From the NCBI GenBank assembly GCA_004213995.1, contig SGZJ01000001.1, positions 1-64,000 of the forward strand: a stretch of 64,000 nt of DNA, read 5' to 3'. Position numbers and translations under genes: made by a program. Shown piece by piece: positions 40,845 to 50,438 of the stretch. The notes below the pieces were generated by a model that worked only from the letters and a program-made list of their open reading frames with translations, was not told the DNA's origin and did no database searches. This stretch comes from Flavobacteriales bacterium (GTDB taxonomy: Bacteria; Bacteroidota; Bacteroidia; Flavobacteriales; Flavobacteriaceae). The number at the start of each line of letters is the position of its first letter. Within the stretch, counting starts at the first letter, position 1.

Positions 40845-42215
40845 ATGAATTATGTAGTTGTTATCGCTATTTTAACATCGAATTTATTACTTTCCCAAGA
40901 TAACAGTACAATTGATAATAATAGAAATAAGATTGATGGTGTGGCAGCTGTTGTAGGAGATTTTCTTGTACTAGATTCAGATATTGAAAAACAATTCAAT
41001 CAACTTAAAGCTTCTGGAATTTCTACAGATGATATGACTACTTGTCAAGTTTTTGGTAAGTTATTAGAAGATAAATTATATCAACATCATGCAATTCAAG
41101 ACAGTATTACTGTTAATAGTTTAGAAATACAGTCATTTGTTGATCAACAAATAGATGCTTTTGCTGAACAGATTGGTTCAATGGAAAAACTAATCAATTA
41201 CTACAATAAAAATTCTGAACAGGAACTTAGAAATGAAATGTTTGAATTAAATAAAAGCTCAGAGTTAGCAAAGAAAATGCAAGAAAAGATCATTGACGAA
41301 ACTGAAGTAACACCTGAAGAAGTTAGACAGTTCTTTAATTCAATTCCCAAAAATGATAGACCATTTTTTGGAACTGAGTTAAAAGTTGCTCAAATAGTTG
41401 TTATCCCTGAGACAACCGAGGAAGAAAAGAAAAAAGTTATTGATAGATTAAAAGAATTTAAAGCAGATGTTGAAGATAATGGAGCTAATTTTACTACAAA
41501 GGTTGTTCTATATAGTGATGATTTAGCTTCTAGACGAAGTGGAGGTAAATTAACCTTAAATAGAAAAAAACAAAGAGGTCAGTTTGATAGAAATTTTGTA
41601 GAAACAGTTTTTTCTTTAAGAGAAGGAGAGATTTCTGATCCATTTGAATCAGATTTTGGATATTTCATTATAATATTAGATAAAATTAGAGGCCAAGAAT
41701 ATGATGTAAGATATATTTTGTTAAGACCTAAACTAAAACCTTTTGATATAGCAGAAGCAGCAAAAAAACTGGAAGATGCTAGAAATACTATATTGTCAGG
41801 TGATTTGACATTTGCTGAAGTGGCTTTAGAAATTAGCGATGAAATTGAAACTAAATTTGAGGGGGGTAAGTTAATAAATCCAGAAACTCAGGACTTTAAT
41901 TTTGAATTAACAAAAATGGATCCTGAATTGTATTCACAAATAGAAAAATTAAAAGACGGTGACGTGAGTATAGTTTTGAGAGATGAAGATAGATTAAACC
42001 CTGTTAAATTTAAAATTTTAACTGTAACAGATCGAGTTGATGAGCACGAAGCTAATTTTGCAACTGATTATATAAAAATTCAAGCCTTAGCACTTCAAAA
42101 TAAAAAATTAAAGGAAATTGAGAAATGGCAAAATACCAAAATTGATGACACGTATATTAAAATCGCTAATGAGTATAAGGATTGTGAATTTTATAGTAAC
42201 TGGTTAAAAAAATAA
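40845..42215 (+). CDS. SurA-like periplasmic peptidylprolyl isomerase
   Basis: Signal peptide MNYVVVIAILTSNLLLSQ; DGVAAVVGDFLVLDSDIEKQ; GGKLTLNRK...FSLREGEISDPFESDFGYFIIIL. Confidence 0.93.
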   Translation: MNYVVVIAILTSNLLLSQDNSTIDNNRNKIDGVAAVVGDFLVLDSDIEKQFNQLKASGISTDDMTTCQVFGKLLEDKLYQHHAIQDSITVNSLEIQSFVDQQIDAFAEQIGSMEKLINYYNKNSEQELRNEMFELNKSSELAKKMQEKIIDETEVTPEEVRQFFNSIPKNDRPFFGTELKVAQIVVIPETTEEEKKKVIDRLKEFKADVEDNGANFTTKVVLYSDDLASRRSGGKLTLNRKKQRGQFDRNFVETVFSLREGEISDPFESDFGYFIIILDKIRGQEYDVRYILLRPKLKPFDIAEAAKKLEDARNTILSGDLTFAEVALEISDEIETKFEGGKLINPETQDFNFELTKMDPELYSQIEKLKDGDVSIVLRDEDRLNPVKFKILTVTDRVDEHEANFATDYIKIQALALQNKKLKEIEKWQNTKIDDTYIKIANEYKDCEFYSNWLKK

Positions 42216-42253
42216 TTTACATAAGATGTAGTTTATATATCATTTATACCTTT

Positions 42254-43393
42254 TTACTTTAAACTTTTTATACCTGCTAATAGGAATGGTATTTTTGGAA
42301 AATTTTTCATAATTAAAATATCTTCTGTAATAGTACTTTCATTTCCCAAAAATGCCAGAATTTTATGTGCTGAATTTTTCTTAAACATAATTGTAAAAAT
42401 TTCTTTTCCAGTCAATTTTTTTGTTAATAATACATTAATAAGTGTTCTGTCATACCAACGATAAATTTTATTTTTAAAAGATAGATTTTGTACAGGACTT
42501 TTTCCAGCTTTTAGATTTTTTACTATATCCAAAACATTTTTTTGTATAAACTGAAATGTATATCCCGAACTAGCTTTAGTATATCCCCCTGATGTTCCAA
42601 GATTAATAACATTTGGTTTAGGGTTTTGTTCAAACTTTGCTAAGGACATCGGAATAATTCCAAATTCTTCATGTTCAATAGTGTATTTCTCAATTTTTAG
42701 TACCTCTTTTATGTATTTTTTTAACTCCTTAATATATTTTTCTTGCTTAAGAGGGCTTGGACTAAATAATGTATATTCCACTAATGCATTTGTAGAAGAA
42801 GTCGGTAAAACATACATAAATGTTGTACCATTTTCTTGTGAAACACTAAAGTCCATAAGTTTACCAACTTTTGAGTTGAAAGCGGGGTCAACTGTTTTTA
42901 TATTCCAGCCTTTAAAGTGCTGTAATAAAGAATTTTGTTTGTTAATCTTTGGATTAAATAAATTTGTAGAATTAAATACATACTTTCCAGTGTAAGTATT
43001 TTTTTTTGTAATCACTTTAGCTTCGTTAAATATTGAATCTATATCAATTATGGATTCTTGTATGAATACAACATTTTTAAATTTTTTAGCATATTCAAGA
43101 ACAAAATTATAAAAATGAATTCCTTGAATCATTTTATAAGTATATGGGCCTAAGTCTACTTTCTTATTGGTATCATCTGAAATAAATTCTAAAGTATTCC
43201 ATCTAGCATACACAATAGACTCAAATGAGCCAGGGTTTTTTTCCCAAAAACACCATGTTCTATCATTGTTTTTTTTCTGATTCTTATCAATGACTAAAAT
43301 AGATTTTTTTTGTAATGAAGGAGTTTGAAGTATTTTGTACAATAGACTTAATCCTGAACAACCAGACCCAGCAATAATATAATCGTATTTCAC
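42254..43393 (-). CDS. crtY: Lycopene beta-cyclase
   Basis: KYDYIIAGSGCSGLSLLY...NDRTWCFWEKNPG; probable GTG start at 43393, just after crtZ stop. Confidence 0.93.
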   Translation of the reverse strand: MKYDYIIAGSGCSGLSLLYKILQTPSLQKKSILVIDKNQKKNNDRTWCFWEKNPGSFESIVYARWNTLEFISDDTNKKVDLGPYTYKMIQGIHFYNFVLEYAKKFKNVVFIQESIIDIDSIFNEAKVITKKNTYTGKYVFNSTNLFNPKINKQNSLLQHFKGWNIKTVDPAFNSKVGKLMDFSVSQENGTTFMYVLPTSSTNALVEYTLFSPSPLKQEKYIKELKKYIKEVLKIEKYTIEHEEFGIIPMSLAKFEQNPKPNVINLGTSGGYTKASSGYTFQFIQKNVLDIVKNLKAGKSPVQNLSFKNKIYRWYDRTLINVLLTKKLTGKEIFTIMFKKNSAHKILAFLGNESTITEDILIMKNFPKIPFLLAGIKSLK

Positions 43394-43400
43394 ATTACTA

Positions 43401-43847
43401 TTATTTAAAATATTTGAAGGGGACAACTAACATTCCAAAACATTCTCCTTTTTCTTTACCGATATTCTTATGATGTATTTTATGTGCTCTTCTAACTCCT
43501 TTAGCATACCAGTTATTTGCTTTTTTGAAAAACTTAAATCTTTGATGAATAAAAATATCATGAACAATAAAATATGATGCTCCATATGCCATTATTCCAA
43601 AACCAATAGGCAACCCATACCAGAACCCTTCATAACTCCAAAGGTAAAAACAGGCCATACTAACTACGGCATAAAAAATAAAAAATAAATCATTTCTCTC
43701 AAACCAACTGTCATGATTCTTGTGATGATGATCTTTGTGTACACTCCAAAGGAATCCGTGCATTATATACTTATGCGTAAACCATGCCATAAATTCCATA
43801 ATAAAAAATGTGACAAAAAATGTAATTAGCCAAAAGATTATATTCAT
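43401..43847 (-). CDS. crtZ: Beta-carotene hydroxylase
   Basis: HKYIMHGFLWSVHKDHHHKNH...HDIFIHQRF...RRAHKIHHKNIGKEKGECFGML. Confidence 0.95.
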   Translation of the reverse strand: MNIIFWLITFFVTFFIMEFMAWFTHKYIMHGFLWSVHKDHHHKNHDSWFERNDLFFIFYAVVSMACFYLWSYEGFWYGLPIGFGIMAYGASYFIVHDIFIHQRFKFFKKANNWYAKGVRRAHKIHHKNIGKEKGECFGMLVVPFKYFK

Positions 43848-43852
43848 AATAT

Positions 43853-44692
43853 TTATAATAGATTAAGTTGGTATTTAACATAACTTCTAGTGAGTAGTTC
43901 AATTTTTTTATAATTAGGTACTCTTATTCTAGTATTTTTTATTTCTAATGCCGGGGTTTTTTTTAGTTTTTTTAATAGTTGACTGTAATATCTGTAAGCC
44001 ATGAAAACACCAAATTTTGCTTCAATTGGTAGTTTTTTTATTCCATTTAATCCTTCTTTAAAATCCCCTTCAATCTCGTCAATAATCTTAATTTTTGATT
44101 CTTCATCTAGTTGGTTTAAATCAGTATTTGGGAAATATGTTCGATTTAAGACTTCGAAGTCATCTTTTAAATCTCTCAAAAAATTAACTTTTTGAAATGC
44201 AGAACCTAGTCTCATAGCAAAAGACTTTAGTTCTTCATATTTTTTTGAATCTCCATTTACAAAGACTTTTAAACACATTAGTCCAACTACATCTGCAGAT
44301 CCATATATATAATCTTCGTATTCTTGATTTGACAAATACTTTGTTTTGTATAAATCTTTTTTCATACTGCTCATAAAAGAATCTACAAGATCTTTGTCTA
44401 TATTAAACTTGTGGTAGGTGGCTTGAAAAGAGTTTAGAATTGGATTTAAATGAATTTTATTTTTAAGAGATTTCTCTAAATCAGATGAGAAGTCTTTAAA
44501 TAACGCTTCCTTATCATAATCATGAAAAGAGTCTACAATTTCATCAGCAAATCTTACGAATCCATATATGTTATATATATGTTGACGGATTCCTTTAGAC
44601 AACATTTTTGTGGCTAATGAAAATGAAGTGCTGTAAGTTTTTGTTACAATCTTACTACAATCATTTGAGACATCATCAAAAATAGTTTTCAT
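43853..44692 (-). CDS. crtB: Phytoene synthase
   Basis: TYSTSFSLATKML, YGFVRFADEIVDSF, NFLRDLKDDFEVLNRTYFP. Confidence 0.95.
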   Translation of the reverse strand: MKTIFDDVSNDCSKIVTKTYSTSFSLATKMLSKGIRQHIYNIYGFVRFADEIVDSFHDYDKEALFKDFSSDLEKSLKNKIHLNPILNSFQATYHKFNIDKDLVDSFMSSMKKDLYKTKYLSNQEYEDYIYGSADVVGLMCLKVFVNGDSKKYEELKSFAMRLGSAFQKVNFLRDLKDDFEVLNRTYFPNTDLNQLDEESKIKIIDEIEGDFKEGLNGIKKLPIEAKFGVFMAYRYYSQLLKKLKKTPALEIKNTRIRVPNYKKIELLTRSYVKYQLNLL

Positions 44693-44723
44693 AAAAAATT
44701 AATTTGGTTAAAGCTAATACAAT

Positions 44724-46184
44724 TTATTTATTATTTATCAAATCAGCAACAAGTTTTCCTGAAACTATTGCTGGTGGTACGCCTGGACCTGGAACAGATA
44801 ATTGACCTGTAAAATACATATTTTTAACTAATTTACTTTTTAATTTAGGCCTTAGAAATGAAGTTTGGAGAAGTGTATTTGCTAACCCATAAGCATTTCC
44901 TTTGTACGAATTATACTCATCAATAAAATCATTAACACAAAAAGATTTTTTAAAAATAATACTTTCTTTGATTTTTTGCTCAGTTATTGACTCAATTCTA
45001 TCTATAACAATATCAAAATATTTGTCTCTTAATTTTTGAGTATCATTTAATCCTGGTGCTAAAGGAATTAAAATGAAACCATTTTCACATCCTTTAGGTG
45101 CTGTATGTTCATTGGTAATAGAAGTAAAGTTAGCATAAAATAAAGGCTCAGATGGCCATTTTGGTTCTTTATAAATTTCTTTGGAGTGTAAATTAAAATC
45201 AGTATCAAAAAATAGATTATGATGAGCTAGATTACTTAATTTTTTATTAAAACCAAGATAAAATAATAGAGATGAAGGAGCTAGAACTCTTTTTGACCAA
45301 TATTTTTCAGAATATTGTCTTAAATTTTTGGGTAGAAGCTTTTCAGTATGATTATAATCAGCACCTGATAATACTATATCAGAATTTATTATTTTACCAT
45401 TCACCTTAATTCCAGTTGCACAATTTTTATTAGTTATTATCTCATCTATATTAGAATTATTATGATATTTCACTCCAAGTTTCTTTCCAACGCTAATCAT
45501 AGCATTTACTACATCAAAAAATCCATTTGTTGGTTGCCAAGTACCTAAACCAAAATCTGCATAATTCATAAAATTATAAAAAGCTGGAGTATTTGAGGAT
45601 TCAGCACCCAAAAACAAAACAGGAAATTCTAAAATTGATCTAAGTTTAGGGTTTTTAAAGTCTTTATGTACCTCCTTTTTTATATTGCTAAAAAAAGACC
45701 CTACTCTTCTAATAGTATCGAATGATATCAGCTCTAATGGAGATAAACCAGGCATTTTATATAACATGTCTGTAACAGCTATTTTATAATTATCTTTTGC
45801 TCTGGAAATAAACTTTTTAAGTTTTTTTGAACTTCCTTTTTCTTCATTTTCGAAAACTTTATATATATTATCTAAAGAATCTGGAATTGCTATGAAATCA
45901 TTTTTACCAAAATATACGTTGTATGCAGGATTTAACTTTTTTAGAGAATAAAAATCTTCTACTTTGAAATCAAAATCTTTAAAAAACCTTTCGAAGACAT
46001 CGGGCATCCAGTACCAACTAGGACCCATGTCAAAAGTAAACCCATCTTCTTTAAATTGTCTTGCTCTACCACCAAAATCATCATTTTTTTCAAAAACCTC
46101 AACATTATGCCCCATTTTTGCTAGATAACATGCGGCAGATAAGGAAGAAAAACCAGAGCCAATAATTGAAATACTTTTTTTCAT
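44724..46184 (-). CDS. crtI: Phytoene desaturase
   Basis: MKKSISIIGSGFSSLSAACYLAKMGHNVEVFEKNDDFGGRA...FTGQLSVPGPGVPPAIVSGKLVADLI; start corrected because the 46226 start lies inside a tRNA. Confidence 0.95.
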   Translation of the reverse strand: MKKSISIIGSGFSSLSAACYLAKMGHNVEVFEKNDDFGGRARQFKEDGFTFDMGPSWYWMPDVFERFFKDFDFKVEDFYSLKKLNPAYNVYFGKNDFIAIPDSLDNIYKVFENEEKGSSKKLKKFISRAKDNYKIAVTDMLYKMPGLSPLELISFDTIRRVGSFFSNIKKEVHKDFKNPKLRSILEFPVLFLGAESSNTPAFYNFMNYADFGLGTWQPTNGFFDVVNAMISVGKKLGVKYHNNSNIDEIITNKNCATGIKVNGKIINSDIVLSGADYNHTEKLLPKNLRQYSEKYWSKRVLAPSSLLFYLGFNKKLSNLAHHNLFFDTDFNLHSKEIYKEPKWPSEPLFYANFTSITNEHTAPKGCENGFILIPLAPGLNDTQKLRDKYFDIVIDRIESITEQKIKESIIFKKSFCVNDFIDEYNSYKGNAYGLANTLLQTSFLRPKLKSKLVKNMYFTGQLSVPGPGVPPAIVSGKLVADLINNK

Positions 46185-46197
46185 AAAATATATTCTG

Positions 46198-46282
46198 TGC
46201 GTACGAGAAGACTCGAACTTCCACAACTAAATAAGTCATTAGGCCCTCAACCTAACGCGTCTACCAATTCCGCCACGTACGC
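46198..46282 (-). tRNA. tRNA-Leu (anticodon GAG)
   Basis: Reverse strand: GCGTACG TG GCGGAATTGGTAGACGC G TTAGG TTGAGGG CCTAA ... GGAAG TTCGAGT CTTCT CGTACGC A; 7-bp acceptor stem, class II variable arm. Confidence 0.96.
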
Positions 46283-46298
46283 AAAAAAATTAGAAAAA

Positions 46299-46306
46299 CA
46301 AATATA
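46299..46306 (-). promoter_or_regulatory. -7 box TATATTTG upstream of tRNA-Leu (and likely the crt operon)
   Basis: Exact TAnnTTTG match 16 nt before the mature tRNA 5' end. Confidence 0.55.
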
Positions 46307-46416
46307 AAATATATTATATCATTACTATGTAAGATTTTATCTAAATATAATTTTTTATAAATTATTTAACATTATGTAATATTTCTTAAATTGCTATGAA
46401 AATTAAATTTTACGTC

Positions 46417-49400
46417 ATGAAAAAACTTATATATATAGCAGTTATATTATTCATTTACTCAAATAATTCTTTTGGCAACAAAGACAAAAATAAAACTCAA
46501 AGTGATCCTTTAGATAAAATTAGTTTGAATGGCCTTAAATGGAGAAGTGTAGGTCCATCTTTAACTTCGGGGAGAATTTCAGATTTAGCAATTAACCCTG
46601 AAAAATCATTTGAATACTATGTGGCTGTTTCATCTGGAGGTGTATGGAAAACTTCAAATTGGGGCTTGGATTATACTCCTGTATTCGATAATGAATCATC
46701 ATATTCCATTGGTTGCGTTACGATTGATCCAAATAATACCAATATTGTTTGGGTTGGCACTGGAGAAAACAACAATCAAAGATCTGTGGCATATGGAGAT
46801 GGAATTTATAAATCTCTTGATGGCGGTAAGTCATGGAATAATATGGGTCTTAAAAATTCTGAACATATTGGTAATATTTTAGTGCACCCTGAAAATTCTG
46901 ATATTGTCTATGTTTCAGCATATGGACCATTATGGAGTAAAGGTGGAGATAGAGGTATTTATAAAACTGAAGATGGTGGAAATACCTGGAGTAAAATACT
47001 ATATATTGATGAACATACAGGCTTTAACGAGATACACATGGATCCTAGAAACCCAAATGTTTTATATGCTGCAAGTCATCAAAGAAGAAGACATGTTTAC
47101 ACCTATGTTGGAGGTGGCCCAGGATCTGGTTTGCATAAATCAGTTGATGGTGGTATAACATGGAAAGAAATAAATAAAGGTCTACCAAGTGTTGAAATTG
47201 GAAGAATTGGGATGGATATTTCTGATGCAAATCCAGAAATAATTTATGCTATTGTAGAGGCTGCTGAAAGAAAGGGTGGTTTTTACAAATCAACCAATAG
47301 GGGGGAGAGTTGGATAAAACAAAGCAGCAAGGTTACGAGTGGTAATTATTATCAAGAGATATTTGCCGACCCCGTTAATCAAGACGTTGTTTACACGATG
47401 GATACATGGATGGCAGTTACTCATGATGGAGGTAAAACCTTTAAAAATGTTGGAGAAGATTTCAAACATGTTGATAATCATGCTATGTGGATTAATCCTA
47501 ACAATAATTCTCATTGGTTAGTAGGTTGCGATGGTGGTATTTATGAAACGTTTGATAATGCAAAAAACTGGGACTTTAAAGAAAACCTACCAGTGACTCA
47601 ATTTTATAAAGTAGCAGTAGATAATGCTGAACCATTTTATAATATTTATGGTGGAACTCAAGATAATTTTAGTATGGGTGGTCCTTCAAGAGTCAAAACT
47701 GCTCATGGAATAACTAATCAAGATTGGTTTATTACTCATGGAGGAGACGGGTTTGAATCTCAAGTTGATCCGGATAACCCAAATATTGTTTATGCACAGT
47801 CACAATATGGGTGGTTAGTTAGATATGATAAATTAAGTGGAGAGGAAGTGGGAATTAAGCCAATTGCAAGAAAAGGTGAATTAGATTATAAATGGAATTG
47901 GGATGCTCCATTAGCTGTAAGCAAACACAAAAGTGGGAGATTATATTTTGCCGCAAACAAAGTCTTTAGATCTGATGATTATGGAAACAGCTGGGAGGTT
48001 ATAAGTGATGATCTTTCTAGGAAAATTAATAGAAACGAACTTAAAGTTTATGATAGGGTCTTAAGTATGGATGCAGTAGCCAAAAATGGATCAACATCTC
48101 CTTATGGAACAATTGTATCATTGTCAGAATCTCCTTTAGACCCTAATTTTATTGCAGTTGGAACCGATGATGGTCTAATTCAAATTACAAAAAATGGTGG
48201 TCAAAATTGGACTGAAATTGATAATATTAAAGGTGTCCCAAACTTTTCTTATACTAATAGTATTTATTTATCTAAACATGACATAAATGTAATGTATGTC
48301 GCATTTAATCACCATAAATTTGGAGATTTTAAACCTTATATTTATAAATCCTTAGATCAAGGTAAAACCTGGAAATCAATTTCAAACAACCTTCCTCAAA
48401 GAGGTAGCGTATATTCAATTGAAGAGGATCATATTAATAAAGATCTGATATTTTGTGGAACTGAATTTGGAGTATTCTTTTCACCTAATTCTGGACAGAG
48501 ATGGAAAGAACTAGGTAATGGATTACCTACTATTGCAGTTAGAGATATAGCAATACAAGAAAGAGAAAATGATTTAGTGCTTGGAACTTTTGGAAGAGGT
48601 TTTTACGTGTTAGATGATTATTCCTCATTAAGATCAATTGAGGATTATTACTCTACTACGAATTCTAATATCTTTAATGTAAGAGATCCTTTGATGTGGG
48701 AAAAAAGTATGCCTTTAGGACTTCCAGGAAAAGCTTTTCAGGGTGACAACTTTTACTCAGCTACAAATTTAGGTCCGGTAGCTATGATTACATATTACCA
48801 TAATGATAATTTTAGTTCATTGAAATCTAAAAGACAAAAAGGTGAAAAAGAATTAATTAAAAACAATAAAGATGTAAGTTATCCTTCTTATGAAGATTTG
48901 TATATTGAATCGAATGAATATAAAAACAAGTTAATTTTTACAATCAAAGACTCTGATGGATTAGTTGTTAAAAAAGTTTTTAAATCCCCAAAATTGGGTA
49001 TTCAACGTTTTCAATGGGATCTTCGTTATGAAGAAAAAGTACCTGTTAGTTTCGCTAAATCTAGTTTTTACAATCCTTTTGCTGGTGTTTCTGAGGGAAC
49101 TTTAGTTAATCCTGGAAAATATTCTATTGAGATGGATTTATTCAATGGCTCGACATTTAAGAAATTATCTAATCCAGTTTTTTTTAATGTCTTAGCACTA
49201 AATAACACTTCCATGCCTGCTTTAGATAGAGCTGAGAAGGTATTATTTCAAAGAAAAGTTTCAAGTCTAGAAGGCGATATGCTCTCTGCTGCAAAAATGT
49301 TAGGAGAAGCTTCTAATAAAATTAAATATTTTAAACAAGCAATTAAGCTAGTTGAAGCTCCTTATGATGAACTATCTAAACTAATTTTTAATACAGATTC

Positions 49401-49695
49401 TAAAATAAAATCTATCAATACAAGTTTATACGGAAATTCGTTGAAAAGTAAGCTTGATATTCAGCAAGTTCCAACAGCTTATGGGAGATTAAGTTCTATA
49501 TTATACGAACAAAAATATTCTACTTCGTCTCCTACTGTAACTCATCTTAAAAGCTTTGAAATTGCTAAAGATGAGTTTACTCCAATATTTAACAAAATAA
49601 AAAATCTAATAGAAGTTGATATAAAAGAAATTGAAAATAAATTAAAAATAATAAAAGCTCCTTACACACCAGGAAGACTTAAACCTAAATATTAA
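46417..49695 (+). CDS. Secreted VPS10/sortilin-like BNR-repeat beta-propeller protein
   Basis: Signal peptide; repeated 'S.DGG.TW' motifs (SLDGGKSWNN, TEDGGNTWSK, SVDGGITWKE, SLDQGKTWKS). Confidence 0.9.
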   Translation: MKKLIYIAVILFIYSNNSFGNKDKNKTQSDPLDKISLNGLKWRSVGPSLTSGRISDLAINPEKSFEYYVAVSSGGVWKTSNWGLDYTPVFDNESSYSIGCVTIDPNNTNIVWVGTGENNNQRSVAYGDGIYKSLDGGKSWNNMGLKNSEHIGNILVHPENSDIVYVSAYGPLWSKGGDRGIYKTEDGGNTWSKILYIDEHTGFNEIHMDPRNPNVLYAASHQRRRHVYTYVGGGPGSGLHKSVDGGITWKEINKGLPSVEIGRIGMDISDANPEIIYAIVEAAERKGGFYKSTNRGESWIKQSSKVTSGNYYQEIFADPVNQDVVYTMDTWMAVTHDGGKTFKNVGEDFKHVDNHAMWINPNNNSHWLVGCDGGIYETFDNAKNWDFKENLPVTQFYKVAVDNAEPFYNIYGGTQDNFSMGGPSRVKTAHGITNQDWFITHGGDGFESQVDPDNPNIVYAQSQYGWLVRYDKLSGEEVGIKPIARKGELDYKWNWDAPLAVSKHKSGRLYFAANKVFRSDDYGNSWEVISDDLSRKINRNELKVYDRVLSMDAVAKNGSTSPYGTIVSLSESPLDPNFIAVGTDDGLIQITKNGGQNWTEIDNIKGVPNFSYTNSIYLSKHDINVMYVAFNHHKFGDFKPYIYKSLDQGKTWKSISNNLPQRGSVYSIEEDHINKDLIFCGTEFGVFFSPNSGQRWKELGNGLPTIAVRDIAIQERENDLVLGTFGRGFYVLDDYSSLRSIEDYYSTTNSNIFNVRDPLMWEKSMPLGLPGKAFQGDNFYSATNLGPVAMITYYHNDNFSSLKSKRQKGEKELIKNNKDVSYPSYEDLYIESNEYKNKLIFTIKDSDGLVVKKVFKSPKLGIQRFQWDLRYEEKVPVSFAKSSFYNPFAGVSEGTLVNPGKYSIEMDLFNGSTFKKLSNPVFFNVLALNNTSMPALDRAEKVLFQRKVSSLEGDMLSAAKMLGEASNKIKYFKQAIKLVEAPYDELSKLIFNTDSKIKSINTSLYGNSLKSKLDIQQVPTAYGRLSSILYEQKYSTSSPTVTHLKSFEIAKDEFTPIFNKIKNLIEVDIKEIENKLKIIKAPYTPGRLKPKY

Positions 49696-49697
49696 AA

Positions 49698-49727
49698 AAA
49701 AATCTCATCAATTTTGATGAGATTTTT
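49698..49727. terminator. Bidirectional hairpin terminator between the BNR protein gene (+) and tRNA-Lys (-)
   Basis: aaaaatctcatca-attt-tgatgagattttt. Confidence 0.8.
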
Positions 49728-49728
49728 G

Positions 49729-49801
49729 TGACCTGGCTGGGGCTCGAACCCAGGACCCTCTCCTTAAAAGGGAGATGCTCTACCAACTGAGCTACCAGGT
49801 C
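49729..49801 (-). tRNA. tRNA-Lys (anticodon TTT)
   Basis: Reverse strand GACCTGGTAGCTCAGTTGGTAGAGCATCTCCCTTTTAAGGAGAGGGTCCTGGGTTCGAGCCCCAGCCAGGTCA; cloverleaf stems pair. Confidence 0.97.
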
Positions 49802-49822
49802 TTATTTATTTCAATAAGGCTG

Positions 49823-49830
49823 CAAATATA
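49823..49830 (-). promoter_or_regulatory. -7 box TATATTTG upstream of tRNA-Lys
   Basis: Exact TAnnTTTG match. Confidence 0.5.
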
Positions 49831-49925
49831 AAATGTTTAATTTATATTACAATGATTTTTTCGATAATATTAATTATTAATTCTATTACATATTTTTACA
49901 TATAATAATAAACTCAAAAATTGAT

Positions 49926-50438
49926 ATGAATATAGTTTTATTAGGTTATATGGGCTGTGGTAAAACAACAATTGGAAAAATTATATCCAAAATAACTGGT
50001 AAAAGATTTATAGACTTAGATTCATACATTGAATCAACAACAAATCAAACTATTTCTAATATATTTTCTTCAAAGGGAGAAGTTTATTTTAGAAAAATTG
50101 AATCAGATTGCTTAAAAGTGATTATGGGTAACTATGATAACGTTATTTTATCATTAGGTGGTGGTACTCCTTGTTATTCAAATAATTTAAATTTAATTAA
50201 AGGTTCTAAATCCTTTTATTTAAAATATTCAACTACTATTTTATCAAATAGATTAATTAACATCAAGTCATCTAGACCTATTCTATCAAATATTAACAAT
50301 ATAGATTCAATGAACGATTATATAGCTAAGCATTTATTTGAAAGGAACTATTATTACAATCAAGTTTCTGATATTATTCAATGCGATTTAAAAAGTAAAG
50401 ATGAGATCGCTAATGAAATATTAAGTTTATTATATTAA
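49926..50438 (+). CDS. aroK: Shikimate kinase
   Basis: GYMGCGKTTIGK, FIDLDSYIE, SLGGGTPCY. Confidence 0.94.
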   Translation: MNIVLLGYMGCGKTTIGKIISKITGKRFIDLDSYIESTTNQTISNIFSSKGEVYFRKIESDCLKVIMGNYDNVILSLGGGTPCYSNNLNLIKGSKSFYLKYSTTILSNRLINIKSSRPILSNINNIDSMNDYIAKHLFERNYYYNQVSDIIQCDLKSKDEIANEILSLLY

